A DNA stretch of 64,000 bases from Albidovulum inexpectatum (GTDB lineage: Bacteria; Pseudomonadota; Alphaproteobacteria; Rhodobacterales; Rhodobacteraceae): contig NZ_PRDS01000002.1 in the NCBI RefSeq assembly GCF_002927635.1, forward strand, positions 248,001 to 312,000, read 5' to 3'. Below, one piece after another: positions 8,689-18,394 of the stretch. Each line of letters opens with the position of its first letter. Positions within the stretch are counted from its first letter, which is position 1. The position numbers and the translations under genes are program-made. Under the pieces are notes generated by a model. It did not search any database. It worked only from the letters and a program-made list of their open reading frames with translations, and was not told where the DNA came from.

Positions 8689-9143
8689 TTCGTCGCTGGA
8701 CCAGCGTTCGGATCCACATAGACGCCCTGCTCCTTCAGGGCGTCTATGACCTCCTTGGGCATGTATGTTTCGTCATGCTTGGCCAGGATCTCGGTCGCGA
8801 CGAAGGTTCCATCGACCAGGCGGCCGGTCGCCACCACGCCCTCGCCCTCTCCGAACAGGTCCGGCAGAACGCCTTCATAGCGCACGGGGATCGCCGCCCC
8901 GCCATCGGTCACGCGAAACGTGATCTCGGCGCCCTGACCGCGGACCAGGCTGCCCTCTTCCACCAATCCGCCGATGCGAAAGGTCTCGTTCGGTCCCGGC
9001 GGGCTTTCGACGACCTCGCTGGGCGCGCGAAAATATTGCAGGGCATCCGGTGCCGCCAGATAGAAGGCCGCAAAGCTGGCCCCCATCGCCAGAAAGGCCA
9101 GAACGATGATCTGGATACGGCGCTGTTTCTTCAATCCCTTCAT
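8685..9143 (-). CDS. ccmE: Cytochrome c maturation heme chaperone CcmE
   Basis: A membrane-anchored periplasmic chaperone that binds heme covalently and hands it to CcmF. The 152-residue protein has one N-terminal membrane anchor (about 10-30), the OB-fold beta barrel (FRIGGLVEEGSLVRG...ITFRVTDG), and the heme-binding motif AKHDETYMP with His123. Its start lies 7 bp after the argC stop, so argC and ccmE are probably cotranscribed. The next genes downstream are the endolysin and holin, not ccmF. Confidence 0.95.
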   Translation of the reverse strand: MKGLKKQRRIQIIVLAFLAMGASFAAFYLAAPDALQYFRAPSEVVESPPGPNETFRIGGLVEEGSLVRGQGAEITFRVTDGGAAIPVRYEGVLPDLFGEGEGVVATGRLVDGTFVATEILAKHDETYMPKEVIDALKEQGVYVDPNAGPATN

Positions 9144-9150
9144 TCGGCCC

Positions 9151-10179
9151 TCATGGGAATACGGGGGACAGCATCAGCCCGGATGTCTCGGGCAGGCCCA
9201 GCATCAGGTTGGCATTCTGCACCGCCTGACCTGATGATCCCTTGTTCAGATTGTCCAGCGCCGCGACGACCATCGCCCGGCCCGGCTTGCGGTCGCCAAC
9301 GACGCCGATATCGCAGAAATTCGACCCGAGCACGCCACCGGTCCCCGGTGCCTTGCCAAAGGGAAGAACGCGAATGAAGGGCTCATCCGCGTAACGCTCG
9401 GCCAGTGCCGAATGGATGGCATGCGCGTCGCCCTTGACATAGCACGACGCAAGGATGCCGCGCGACATCGGCACCAGATGTGGCGTGAAGATGATCTCGA
9501 CCTTGCGGCCCGCGATCGCGCTGAATTCCTGGTCGAACTCACCCAGATGACGATGCTTGCCCCCCTGTGAATAGCCCAGGACGTCGCTCGCGCGCTCGGT
9601 GAACAGCATCGCCTCCTTGGCCGCACGCCCCGCGCCCGAAATTCCGTTCTTCAGATCACATATGATGTCATCCAGATCGATCAGCCGTCGCTCGATCAGC
9701 GGGCGCAGGGCGTACTGCACCGTCGCGGCATTGCAGCCCGTGCCCGCGACCAGCCGCGCTGTCCGAATCTGGTCGCGATAAAACTCGGTCAGGCCATAGA
9801 CGGCCTCTTTCTGCAACTCGGGCGCGGCATGGGGCGCCCCATACCATTTCTCGTAGGCCGCGGGATCGCGCAGGCGAAAATCGGCCCCAAGGTCCACGAC
9901 CTTCACATGGCGCGGCAAGTCGCGCACCAGGGCCTGGCTCAACCCATGTGGCAGGGCGACAAAGCACAATTCGATCTTGTCAAAATCGATCTCGTCAATC
10001 GTGCACAGGCGCGGCAGGTCCAGATGCCGAAGATGCGGATAGACATCGGACATCTCTTGCCCGGCCTTGCGGTCGGCGGACAACGCCGCGATCCGCAGCT
10101 GCGGATGGGTTGCAATGATACGGATCAGTTCCGCGCCGGTATAGCCAGAGGCGCCAAGAATCGCGATCGAATGTGTCAT
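9151..10179 (-). CDS. argC: N-acetyl-gamma-glutamyl-phosphate reductase
   Basis: Third step of arginine biosynthesis: NADPH-dependent reduction of N-acetylglutamyl phosphate to the semialdehyde. The 342-residue protein has the Rossmann motif [10 protein letters not shown] (9-18), LPHGLS, the catalytic cysteine in GTGCNAAT (C149) and [16 protein letters not shown] lies 6-7 bases before the start. It sits between murI and ccmE on the minus strand; the 7-bp gap to ccmE suggests one transcript joining arginine synthesis with cytochrome c maturation, a linkage of position rather than pathway. Confidence 0.96.
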   Translation of the reverse strand: MTHSIAILGASGYTGAELIRIIATHPQLRIAALSADRKAGQEMSDVYPHLRHLDLPRLCTIDEIDFDKIELCFVALPHGLSQALVRDLPRHVKVVDLGADFRLRDPAAYEKWYGAPHAAPELQKEAVYGLTEFYRDQIRTARLVAGTGCNAATVQYALRPLIERRLIDLDDIICDLKNGISGAGRAAKEAMLFTERASDVLGYSQGGKHRHLGEFDQEFSAIAGRKVEIIFTPHLVPMSRGILASCYVKGDAHAIHSALAERYADEPFIRVLPFGKAPGTGGVLGSNFCDIGVVGDRKPGRAMVVAALDNLNKGSSGQAVQNANLMLGLPETSGLMLSPVFP

Positions 10180-10230
10180 CGGGTCTTTCCGATCTGGTAA
10201 TTGTCTATCTGCACGAGCGTGCCGGAAAAG

Positions 10231-11043
10231 TCAGGCGGCCTCGAACGTGATCTTTCGTCGCAGGAACTGCGTCGCCTTGGCCGAAACCCTTTCAGGATCA
10301 CCCGTCGTCAGGAACCGTGCCCGTGTTCCCGATCCGACGAATTCGGGTCTGCGCTTCAGGTAATCCTTCAGGCTCTCGGCCACCAGATTGGCCTGCGAGA
10401 AAACCTTGACCTCTGGCCCCAACGCCTCCTGAAAGGCCTTTTCCATCAGCGGGTAATGCGTGCAGCCAAGGACGGCGGCCTCGGGCTTCGGCATCCGCCG
10501 CTTGAGCGCCTCGACATGACTGCGTACCAGCGCCTCGGCCAGCAGTTCGTCACCATCCTCGATCGCATCGACAAGTCCTCCGCATGGCTGCGCCTCGACA
10601 TCGACGCCAATCGCGCGAAAGGCCAGCTCACGCTGGAAGGCACGGCTGGCAACCGTCGCGGGGGTCGCAAACAGCGCCACATGCTTGATCGCGACCTCAC
10701 GCGGGGGCGAATTGTCCCCCCACTGACGTTCCGTCAGGGCCTCGATCAGCGGTACGAACACGCCAAGGACACGCTTGTCCTTCGGCACCCAGGTTTCCTG
10801 CATCCGGCGCAGCGCGACAGCGGCTGCCGTGTTGCACGCCAGGACAACAAGGTCGCAGCCTTCATCCCAAAGACGCTCCACCCCTTTGCAGGTCAGGCGA
10901 AAGATGTCTTCGGCATCGCGCACGCCATAAGGCGCATGGGCATTGTCGCCGTAATAGACAAAGGCCACGTCGGGAATTGCCTTGGCCACGGCGTCGTAAA
11001 CCGTCAGACCGCCAAGACCCGAATCGAACACTCCGACCGCCAT
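10231..11043 (-). CDS. murI: Glutamate racemase
   Basis: Converts L- to D-glutamate for peptidoglycan stem peptides. The 270-residue protein (from the ATG at 11043) has the N-terminal FDSGLGG, and the two catalytic cysteines in VLACNTAAA (C70) and LGCTHYPL (C194). Another ATG four codons upstream (11055) has no ribosome binding site of its own, whereas GGAGGG lies just before 11043, though only about 3 bases away; both starts remain possible. It ends 51 bp before argC and could head the argC-ccmE run. Confidence 0.93.
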   Translation of the reverse strand: MAVGVFDSGLGGLTVYDAVAKAIPDVAFVYYGDNAHAPYGVRDAEDIFRLTCKGVERLWDEGCDLVVLACNTAAAVALRRMQETWVPKDKRVLGVFVPLIEALTERQWGDNSPPREVAIKHVALFATPATVASRAFQRELAFRAIGVDVEAQPCGGLVDAIEDGDELLAEALVRSHVEALKRRMPKPEAAVLGCTHYPLMEKAFQEALGPEVKVFSQANLVAESLKDYLKRRPEFVGSGTRARFLTTGDPERVSAKATQFLRRKITFEAA

Positions 11044-11175
11044 CGCGCCCTCCACATGGTCCGGGGCACAGCCCCTGCCGCCCCCGAAAGGTAATGCGAC
11101 CCAACGACATGGACCGCACCGATGGCCCTGTCATAAAGACCTTCGGCGCGGAAATCCATCGCCTGAATACAGGGC

Positions 11176-14100
11176 TTACTCGGCGGCAATTCGCCTCGGA
11201 GCGCCGCCCGAGCGGATCGTCGCCAAAAGCTCTTGTCGGCGTTTCTCGGCCTCACGCATGGCCTTTTCCTTCACCGGCCCGAACCCGCGGATCTCAAGCG
11301 GCAGACGCGCCAATGCCAAGGCCGGTTCCAGCGTTTCCGGCGTGACCAGTGGAAAGATCTCACGCATGTCCTTTTCATATTGGCGGATCAGCGCGCGCTC
11401 CCTGCGCCGCTCTGCGCCATAGCCGAACGGATCAAGCGGCGTGCCGCGCAACCTGTGCATCCGCGCCAGAACCCGGAAAACTGGCAAAATCCAGGGACCG
11501 AATTCGCGCTTTTTCGGCCGACCATCCGGCCCCGGCCGCGACAGAAGCGGCGGCGCCAGATGGAATGTCAGCCCGAAATCGCCCTCGAATTCCTCGCGCG
11601 CCAGATCGGCGGTCTTCAGGTGAAGCCGGGCCACCTCGTATTCGTCCTTGTAGGACAAGAGCTTGTGGTACCCCAACGCGACGGCCTCGCGCATGTCGGC
11701 GGGGGCTGCATCCACCAACTTGCGATAGCGGCGCGCAAGCCGGCGCCCCTGATACTCGGTCAGATGGCGCATGCGCGCGTCGATGCGCTCCTCCAGCGTC
11801 GCGGGCTGTTCGGGTTCCGCGTGGATGTGCCGCGCGGCCTCCTCGGGATGCAGGATCGCCCAGCGCCCGATCTCGAAGGCGCGCAGGTTGCCCTCGACCG
11901 CGGCGCCATTCAGCTCGATCGCCTGCCGGATCGCTTCGCGTGGCACCGGCAAAAGCCCCATCTGCCACGCAGCCCCCAGCAGCAGCATGTTCGAAAAGAT
12001 CGCATCGCCCAGCAGCCTGCGGGCAAGCTCGGTCGCATCGAACAAGTGCAGCCTGTCGCGAAGCCGCGCTTCAAGAGACAACTTCAAGGCACTGACAGGA
12101 AGCCGGAATTCACGGTTCCTTGTGAACTCGCCGGTGATGATCTCGTGACTGTTGACGACTGCGCCCGTGCGCCCGGTCTTCATCAACCCCAGATCGCGCG
12201 CGCCCGCCGTGACCACCAGATCGCCACCGATCACGCAATCGGCCTCGCCCACGGACACCCGGATTGCATTGATGTCTTCAGGCCGCCTTGCCAGACGCAG
12301 ATGGATGTTCACCGCACCACCCTTCTGGGCAAGCCCGGCCATCTCCATCATCCCCGCCCCCAGACCGGCGATCTGCGCGGCCTGCGCCAGCACCGCGCCG
12401 ATCGTCACGACGCCGGTTCCGCCAACGCCGGTGACCAGAACGTTCCAAGTACCCTCGATCCTGGGCAGGTCGGGCTCGGGCAGCTCGGGCAAGGACAGTT
12501 CCGCCGCCTCTTCCTTTCGGATGCTGGCCCTGGAAAGCGTCACGAAGGATGGACAAAATCCGTCAAGGCAGGAAAAATCCTTGTTGCACGATGATTGATC
12601 GATTGCCCTCTTGCGGCCGAACTCGGTTTCGACCGGCACGATCGAGACACAGTTGGACTGAATCCCGCAATCGCCGCACCCCTCGCAGATGTCGGTATTG
12701 ATGAAGACCCGCCGGTCGGGATCCGGGAAAGTGCCCCGCTTGCGCCGCCTGCGCTTTTCCGCCGCGCATGTCTGCACATAAATTATGACGGAAACACCCT
12801 TGATTTCACGAAACTTCTTCTGAACCTCCATCAGCTCGTGGCGCTCATGATGGGTGACACCGGCGGGGAATTTCGATCGGTCGATGTCTTCCTTGTCGTC
12901 ATAGACCAGGGCGACATGCTGCACCCCCATCGCCAGAACCTCGCGCGCGATCCGATCCGGCGTCAGGCCACCCTCATTGGGTTGGCCGCCTGTCATGGCC
13001 ACGGCGTCGTTGAAAAGGATCTTGTAGGTGATGTTGGTCCCCGCCGCGAGCGCCGCGCGGATCGCAAGTATGCCCGAATGATTGTAGGTTCCGTCGCCAA
13101 GGTTTTGAAAGACATGCTGGCGGGTGGAAAATGGCGCTTCGCCGACCCAGTTCACGCCCTCGCCGCCCATCTGGGTAAAGCCGACCGTGTTGCGGTCCAT
13201 CCACTGCACCATGTAGTGGCAGCCGATCCCCGCATAGGCGCGGCTGCCTTCGGGCAGCTTGGTCGAGGTGTTGTGGGGGCAGCCCGAACAGAAATAGGGA
13301 AGCCGGGTCGCCAGATCGGGCGCGTTGTCGGCACGGCGCGCCTCGCGTACGGCTTCAAGCCCCGCGCGTATCCGTTCGGTGCCGCGGCCTTCCTCGATCA
13401 GGATCTCGCCCAGTTTTTCCGCGATCCATGCCGGATCCAGGGCATAGCGGGTGGGGAACAGCTCCTCGCGATGCATCGCGCCCGCGCCGCCCTTGTACCA
13501 GCCATAGACCCGCCGACCGCGGCGATCGTCAAAGATCGCCTCCTTGATCTGCACCTCGATCAGCTTGCGCTTTTCCTCGACCACCACGATCAGATCCAGA
13601 CCTTCGGCCCAGTCGTGAAAGCCCTTCATGTCCAGAGGCCAGGTCTGGCCGACCTTGTAGGTCGTGATCCCCAGCCGCTCTGCCTCCTCGGCGGTCAGGC
13701 CCAGCAGTTCCAGCGCGTGGCACAGGTCGAGCCAGCTCTTGCCGGCAGCCACGAAACCGATCTTCGCACCCGGCTTGCCCCAGACCCGGCGGTCGATCCG
13801 GTTGGCATGGGCGAAGGCCTCGGCCGCATAGCGCTTGTAGTCGATCATGCGGGCTTCCTGCGCCACCGGCGTATCACCCAACCGTATGTTCAGCCCACCT
13901 TCCGGCATGTCGAATTCGGGGCGCACGAAGTTCATGCGGAACGGATCCCCGTCGACAACCGCCGTGGCCTCGACGGTATCCTTCATGGTCTTCAGCCCCA
14001 CCCAGACACCCGCAAAACGCGACAGGGCCCAGCCATACAGGCCATAATCCAGAATCTCCTGCACGCCGGCCGGAGACAGCACGGGCATGTAGGCGTCCAC

Positions 14101-14589
14101 CATGGCCCAATCGGACTGATGCAGCGTTGTCGAGCTTTCGCCAGTATGGTCGTCCCCCATCGCCATGATCACGCCCCCATTGGGCGAGGTTCCGGCCATG
14201 TTCGCATGCCGCATCACATCGCCCGATCGGTCCACTCCCGGCCCCTTGCCGTACCACAGGGCAAAGACCCCGTCATACTTGCCCTCGCCGCGCAATTCGG
14301 CCTGCTGGGTCCCCCAGCAGGCGGTCGCGGCCAGATCCTCGTTCAGACCGGGTTGAAAGACGATGTCGTTCGCGCGCAACAGCTTGTCGGCGCGCATCAT
14401 GTTCAGATCGACCCCCCCAAGCGGCGATCCCCGGTACCCCGTGACATAGCCCGCCGTATTCAGACCCGCGCGGCGGTCGCGCTCTTTCTGCATCAGAACC
14501 AGACGCACCAGCGCCTGCGTGCCGTTCAGCAAGACCGGCGACCTGGTCAGATCGAACCGGTCCTTCAAGGTGATTTGTGGCTTGCTCAT
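11176..14589 (-). CDS. Indolepyruvate:ferredoxin oxidoreductase, fused IorA-IorB type
   Basis: A 1137-residue enzyme that oxidatively decarboxylates aryl pyruvates (indolepyruvate and relatives) to acyl-CoA, reducing ferredoxin. The N-terminal half carries the thiamine-diphosphate domains (GYRGSPLGGVD; GDGTYNHSGILAIRAA). A ferredoxin-like segment near residues 634-665 has CEGCGDCGIQSNC and CNKDFSCLDGFCPSF, and the C-terminal half is the gamma-type oxidoreductase domain (VTGVGGTGVVTIG). It is a single-chain fusion of what archaea encode as two subunits. The start at 14589 follows GGGGAGGG. It is divergent from a LysR gene across 164 bp. Its product could channel aromatic amino acid degradation. 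Confidence 0.92.
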   Translation of the reverse strand: MSKPQITLKDRFDLTRSPVLLNGTQALVRLVLMQKERDRRAGLNTAGYVTGYRGSPLGGVDLNMMRADKLLRANDIVFQPGLNEDLAATACWGTQQAELRGEGKYDGVFALWYGKGPGVDRSGDVMRHANMAGTSPNGGVIMAMGDDHTGESSTTLHQSDWAMVDAYMPVLSPAGVQEILDYGLYGWALSRFAGVWVGLKTMKDTVEATAVVDGDPFRMNFVRPEFDMPEGGLNIRLGDTPVAQEARMIDYKRYAAEAFAHANRIDRRVWGKPGAKIGFVAAGKSWLDLCHALELLGLTAEEAERLGITTYKVGQTWPLDMKGFHDWAEGLDLIVVVEEKRKLIEVQIKEAIFDDRRGRRVYGWYKGGAGAMHREELFPTRYALDPAWIAEKLGEILIEEGRGTERIRAGLEAVREARRADNAPDLATRLPYFCSGCPHNTSTKLPEGSRAYAGIGCHYMVQWMDRNTVGFTQMGGEGVNWVGEAPFSTRQHVFQNLGDGTYNHSGILAIRAALAAGTNITYKILFNDAVAMTGGQPNEGGLTPDRIAREVLAMGVQHVALVYDDKEDIDRSKFPAGVTHHERHELMEVQKKFREIKGVSVIIYVQTCAAEKRRRRKRGTFPDPDRRVFINTDICEGCGDCGIQSNCVSIVPVETEFGRKRAIDQSSCNKDFSCLDGFCPSFVTLSRASIRKEEAAELSLPELPEPDLPRIEGTWNVLVTGVGGTGVVTIGAVLAQAAQIAGLGAGMMEMAGLAQKGGAVNIHLRLARRPEDINAIRVSVGEADCVIGGDLVVTAGARDLGLMKTGRTGAVVNSHEIITGEFTRNREFRLPVSALKLSLEARLRDRLHLFDATELARRLLGDAIFSNMLLLGAAWQMGLLPVPREAIRQAIELNGAAVEGNLRAFEIGRWAILHPEEAARHIHAEPEQPATLEERIDARMRHLTEYQGRRLARRYRKLVDAAPADMREAVALGYHKLLSYKDEYEVARLHLKTADLAREEFEGDFGLTFHLAPPLLSRPGPDGRPKKREFGPWILPVFRVLARMHRLRGTPLDPFGYGAERRRERALIRQYEKDMREIFPLVTPETLEPALALARLPLEIRGFGPVKEKAMREAEKRRQELLATIRSGGAPRRIAAE

Positions 14590-14689
14590 ATCGCCCTCCC
14601 CGCTGCATGAGCTCGGGGGCATTATAGGTCAAAATTGCTGACCCACAAAGCGTCATGTTCGGGCCCGGTCAGCGGCTCACGAATTGTTT

Positions 14690-14709
14690 TTCTTTTGCGG
14701 GCAAAAGAA
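14690..14709. promoter_or_regulatory. 20-bp palindrome between ior and the LysR gene
   Basis: TTCTTTTGC-GG-GCAAAAGAA is a perfect 9+2+9 inverted repeat, 44 bp before the LysR start and about 100 bp before the oxidoreductase start. Its place between divergent genes and its dyad symmetry fit an operator for the LysR protein. No T-tract follows, so it is not a terminator. Confidence 0.45.
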
Positions 14710-14753
14710 TTCCGTCATAAAGCCCAGATGCAAAATCGACAGAAAGTGATCCT

Positions 14754-15659
14754 ATGGATTGGGACAAGCTCAGGATATTTCATGCGGTCGCAAGCGCAGG
14801 CAGCCTGACCCATGCGGGCGACGTTCTGAACCTGTCGCAATCTGCCGTCAGCCGTCAGATTCGCGCGCTCGAGGAAAGCCTTAACACCACCCTGTTCCAC
14901 CGCCATGCGCGGGGACTGATTCTCACCGAACAGGGCGAGTTGCTCTATGACGCGACCAGCGCCATGGTGAAACGGCTCGAGGCGGCCGAAGCGCGCATCC
15001 GGGACAGCGAAGACGAGGTCTATGGCGAACTGCGCGTCACCACGACGACCGCGTTCGGGGTTCTGTGGCTCGCACCGCGTCTGGGCAAGCTTTACGAGAA
15101 ATACCCTGACCTGAAGATCGATCTGATGCTGGAAGAGCGCGTGCTGGATTTGCCCATGCGCGAAGCCGACGTCGCGATCCGCATGAAGGAACCCAGCCAG
15201 GCCGACCTGATCCGGCGTCGCCTGATGAATATCCGCATGCGGCTGTATGCGACGCGGTCCTATCTTGACAGGCACGGGACGCCCTCGTCGCTCGAGGATC
15301 TCGCCCAGCACCGGCTGATCAGCCAGAATCTCAAGGCACCGCAGGTCGCCGCCGGCGCCGCGCTGGTCCAGACCCTGCTTGCGCATGAGATCCGCCCCTG
15401 CCTGACGGTGAATTCCTATTACGGCGTGCTGCAATCTGTGCTCTCGGATCTGGGCATCGGGGTGCTTCCGCATTACCTGACGGCGGACTTCCCCGGCCTG
15501 GTCCGTGTCCTGCCCGAGATCGAATCCGGCGATGTGCCCGTGTTCCTCGCCTATCCCGAGGAACTGCGGCAATCCAAGCGCGTCTCTGTCTTCCGCGATT
15601 TCGTCACAAGCGAAATCGTCGCCTACCGGAATCGCCTGCAGGATGAAGTTCTGGCCTGA
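14754..15659 (+). CDS. LysR-family transcriptional regulator
   Basis: A 301-residue LysR-type regulator. The winged helix-turn-helix fills residues 1-60 (LRIFHAVASAGSLTHAGDVL, NLSQSAVSRQIRALEE), followed by a linker helix and a periplasmic-binding-type effector domain (GELRVTTTTAFGVLWLAPRL). The ligand is not evident. LysR proteins usually control a divergent neighbour, here the indolepyruvate oxidoreductase, and themselves. The candidate small RNA lies about 95 bp downstream. Confidence 0.92.
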   Translation: MDWDKLRIFHAVASAGSLTHAGDVLNLSQSAVSRQIRALEESLNTTLFHRHARGLILTEQGELLYDATSAMVKRLEAAEARIRDSEDEVYGELRVTTTTAFGVLWLAPRLGKLYEKYPDLKIDLMLEERVLDLPMREADVAIRMKEPSQADLIRRRLMNIRMRLYATRSYLDRHGTPSSLEDLAQHRLISQNLKAPQVAAGAALVQTLLAHEIRPCLTVNSYYGVLQSVLSDLGIGVLPHYLTADFPGLVRVLPEIESGDVPVFLAYPEELRQSKRVSVFRDFVTSEIVAYRNRLQDEVLA

Positions 15660-15720
15660 CAGCCTGGTGAGGCATGCAGGCAACGCATGACGGGTTTGAT
15701 GCAATTGCAGGGTGTTTTTT

Positions 15721-15748
15721 CTTGCCCCCGCGGCCCCCAGCACATAAT
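15721..15748 (+). promoter_or_regulatory. Putative promoter of the candidate small RNA
   Basis: CTTGCC and CATAAT are separated by 16 bp. CTTG-type -35 elements are used by housekeeping and RpoH-type sigma factors in this group. The match is partial and rests on its placement relative to the downstream hairpins. Confidence 0.3.
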
Positions 15749-15753
15749 TGAGG

Positions 15754-15838
15754 CGTCGAAGACGGCGATTGAGTTTGCTCTCGCCGACTTCTACCTCCCT
15801 GTTGGACTAAGGCCGAGCTTGTCTCGGCCTTTTTTTTG
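15754..15838 (+). ncRNA. Candidate small RNA with intrinsic terminator
   Basis: About 85 bases with no reading frame show two hairpins. Hairpin 1 pairs 15758-15768 (GAAGACGGCGA) with 15781-15791 (TCGCCGACTTC) with one A.A mismatch, extended by GAG/CTC around a TTTG loop. An unpaired stretch follows with ACCTCCCT (15793-15800), complementary to Shine-Dalgarno sequences. A perfect 9-bp terminator stem (AAGGCCGAG / CTCGGCCTT) and eight Ts then close it. Upstream lie CTTGCC (15721-15726) and CATAAT (15743-15748), 16 bp apart, placing a start near 15754. The layout resembles alphaproteobacterial trans-acting sRNAs with anti-SD loops (suhB/ar14- or CcsR-like). The identity is not proven. Confidence 0.5.
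15809..15838 (+). terminator. Intrinsic terminator of the small RNA / LysR gene
   Basis: A 9-bp stem (AAGGCCGAG / CTCGGCCTT) with a CTTGT loop is followed by a run of eight Ts. This is the strongest terminator in the window and sits 150 bp past the LysR stop. Confidence 0.85.
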
Positions 15839-16128
15839 CCTGAACGACGTACTACAAAGACGCGGCCTGCCCTGTCAGCTATATTGAACGCCTGCAGCGG
15901 GTCGTCTCAAGCCGGGCGGCGAAATGCGCCGCTGGAATCGGCGCATGCCCCTTCACGCGGCACATGAAAGGGCCCACTGCCCGAATGCCGCGCATTTTGA
16001 GAATGGCCCGGACCGCCCAGACGCGACGGAGCTGCACGAACCCGCATGTCCTGGGCTTTTACTCTCTTTCCTCGCGCCCCCCTTGCCCGTAAAAGGCAGC
16101 GCAGGATGCCATGCCCCGGGGGAAACCG
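15839..16128 (+). other. purL leader region, no gene seen
   Basis: About 290 bp upstream of purL. It contains an 8-bp hairpin (ATGCGCCG at 15924-15931 with CGGCGCAT at 15939-15946) and the purL ribosome binding site. I see no coding frame with a start and Shine-Dalgarno, no tRNA and no known riboswitch core. Confidence 0.5.
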
Positions 16129-18294
16129 ATGCAAGAACCGAAGATCACCGAGGACCTGATCGCCGCGCACGGGCTCAAGCCCGACGAATACCAGCGAATC
16201 CTCGAAATCCTGGGGCGCGAGCCGACCTTCACCGAACTTGGCATCTTCTCGGCCATGTGGAACGAGCATTGCTCCTACAAGTCGTCGAAGAAGTGGCTGC
16301 GCACCCTGCCGACCAAGGGGCCGCGCGTCATCTGCGGGCCGGGCGAGAATGCCGGCGTCGTGGATATCGGCGATGGCCAGGCGGTGGTCTTCAAGATGGA
16401 AAGCCACAACCACCCGTCGTATATCGAGCCCCATCAGGGCGCTGCCACCGGCGTCGGTGGCATCCTGCGCGACGTCTTTACCATGGGCGCGCGCCCCATT
16501 GCGGCAATGGACTCGCTTTCCTTCGGGATGCCCGACCACCCGAAGACCGCGCATCTGGTCAAGGGCGTGGTCGAAGGCATCGGCTCGTACGGCAACAGTT
16601 TCGGCGTGCCGAATGTCGGGGGCGAGGTACGCTTTCACCCGGCCTATAACGGCAATTGCCTGGTCAATGCGTTTGCGGCCGGCATCGCCGATGCAGACAA
16701 GATCTTTTATTCGGCTGCGTCCGGCGTGGGGATGCCGGTCGTCTATCTGGGCGCGAAAACGGGGCGCGACGGCGTGGGCGGCGCCACGATGGCAAGCGCC
16801 GAGTTCGACGACACGATCGAGGAAAAGCGCCCCACCGTGCAGGTCGGTGACCCCTTCACCGAAAAGCGCCTGCTCGAGGCCTGTCTTGAACTGATGGCCT
16901 CGGATGCCGTCATCTCGATCCAGGACATGGGCGCCGCGGGGCTGACCTGCTCGGCCGTCGAGATGGGCGACAAGGGCGGCCTTGGCATCCGACTGAATCT
17001 TGACCGGGTTCCGCAGCGCGAAACCGGCATGACCGCCTACGAGATGATGCTGTCGGAATCCCAGGAACGGATGCTGATGGTGCTGAAGCCCGAGAAGGAG
17101 GCCGAAGCCCGCGCGATCTTCGAGAAATGGGATCTCGACTTCGCCATCGTGGGCGAGACCATCGCCGAGGACAGGTTCATCATCATGCATGGCAACAAGG
17201 TGATGGCCGATCTGCCGCTTTCCAAACTGTCCTCGAACGCGCCTGAATACGACCGCCCCTGGGTCGAACCGCAGCCCCCCGCCCCGCTGGGAACGATCCC
17301 CGAAATCGACCCGATCGAGGCGCTTCGGCGGCTCATCGGCTCGCCCAATTACGCGCACAAGGGCTGGGTGTGGGAGCAATATGACACGATGGTCGGTGCC
17401 GACACGGTGCGCACCCCGGGTCTTGGCGCGGGCGTGGTTCGGGTCCACGGCACGAACAAGGCCCTGGCCTTCACGTCGGATGTCACGCCGCGCTATGTGC
17501 GTGCCAACCCATTCGAGGGCGGCAAGCAGGCCGTGGCCGAGGCCTGGCGCAACCTCACCGCGGTTGGCGCGCTGCCCCTTGCCGCGACCGACAACCTCAA
17601 CTTCGGCAACCCCGAAAAGCCCGAAATCATGGGCCAGTTCGTCGGCGCGATCCGCGGCATCGGCGAGGCCTGCACGGCGCTCGAGATGCCGATCGTGTCG
17701 GGCAATGTCTCGCTTTACAACGAAACCGACGGACAGGCGATCCTGCCAACACCGACGATCGGCGCGGTCGGATTGCTGGAATCGCTTGACGACATGATTG
17801 CAGGCCTGCCGCAGGACGATGACATCGCTCTGGTCATCGGCGAAACGCGGGGGCATCTGGGACAATCCGCCCTGCTGTACGAGGCCTTCGGCCGCGAGGA
17901 AGGCGACGCGCCCCATGTCGATCTGGCCGCCGAACGGCGCAACGGGGACTTCCTGCGCGCAAATCGCAAGCTGGTGCGCGCCGCCACCGACCTTTCCGAT
18001 GGCGGCCTTGGACTGGCCGCGTTCGAGATGGCCGAGGCCGCAGGCCTTGGCGTGACGCTCGACAGCGACGACATCGCTCATCTCTTCGGAGAGGATCAGG
18101 CCCGCTACCTCGTCGCCGTCGCACCAGCTGACCTGAATGCCCTGATGGCCGAGGCCGAAAAGGCCGGTGTTCCGCTCGCGCGCGTTGGCAGGTTTGGCGG
18201 AAATGCGGTGACGATGGGCCGCTCGTCAGCCCCCCTGAACGAACTGTCCCGGATCTACCGCACGGCTTTTAGGCAGGCGATCTTCGGCGCGTGA
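16129..18294 (+). CDS. purL: Phosphoribosylformylglycinamidine synthase II
   Basis: Fourth step of purine synthesis: ATP- and glutamine-dependent conversion of FGAR to FGAM, as the large subunit working with PurS and PurQ. At 721 residues it is the small PurL form, not the fused 1300-residue enzyme. [14 protein letters not shown] (44-57, His47) and [14 protein letters not shown] belong to the active site, and two PurM-like halves follow. The start at 16129 lies behind GGGGGAAA; a frame six codons longer lacks a site. A 7-bp stem (CGCGGGG / CCCCGCG) at 18313-18332 lies downstream before bolA. Confidence 0.96.
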   Translation: MQEPKITEDLIAAHGLKPDEYQRILEILGREPTFTELGIFSAMWNEHCSYKSSKKWLRTLPTKGPRVICGPGENAGVVDIGDGQAVVFKMESHNHPSYIEPHQGAATGVGGILRDVFTMGARPIAAMDSLSFGMPDHPKTAHLVKGVVEGIGSYGNSFGVPNVGGEVRFHPAYNGNCLVNAFAAGIADADKIFYSAASGVGMPVVYLGAKTGRDGVGGATMASAEFDDTIEEKRPTVQVGDPFTEKRLLEACLELMASDAVISIQDMGAAGLTCSAVEMGDKGGLGIRLNLDRVPQRETGMTAYEMMLSESQERMLMVLKPEKEAEARAIFEKWDLDFAIVGETIAEDRFIIMHGNKVMADLPLSKLSSNAPEYDRPWVEPQPPAPLGTIPEIDPIEALRRLIGSPNYAHKGWVWEQYDTMVGADTVRTPGLGAGVVRVHGTNKALAFTSDVTPRYVRANPFEGGKQAVAEAWRNLTAVGALPLAATDNLNFGNPEKPEIMGQFVGAIRGIGEACTALEMPIVSGNVSLYNETDGQAILPTPTIGAVGLLESLDDMIAGLPQDDDIALVIGETRGHLGQSALLYEAFGREEGDAPHVDLAAERRNGDFLRANRKLVRAATDLSDGGLGLAAFEMAEAAGLGVTLDSDDIAHLFGEDQARYLVAVAPADLNALMAEAEKAGVPLARVGRFGGNAVTMGRSSAPLNELSRIYRTAFRQAIFGA

Positions 18295-18394
18295 TCCGGC
18301 GCGATGCGTGGTCGCGGGGTCTTTGCCCCGCGCCGCCTTGCACGCGCGCGGTCCAGCATCTATCTAGTCTTCAAAGACCGAAGGAGCCCAAGTC

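Noticed and set aside
12595-14610. 671-codon plus-strand frame opposite the indolepyruvate oxidoreductase
   Set aside because: Shadow of a real gene; no ribosome binding site and no recognisable domains.
15924-15946. Hairpin in the purL leader as a purine attenuator
   Set aside because: No T-run, no alternative pairing partner and no aptamer-like core seen.
15907-18081. 724-codon minus-strand frame over purL
   Set aside because: Antisense shadow, no family match.
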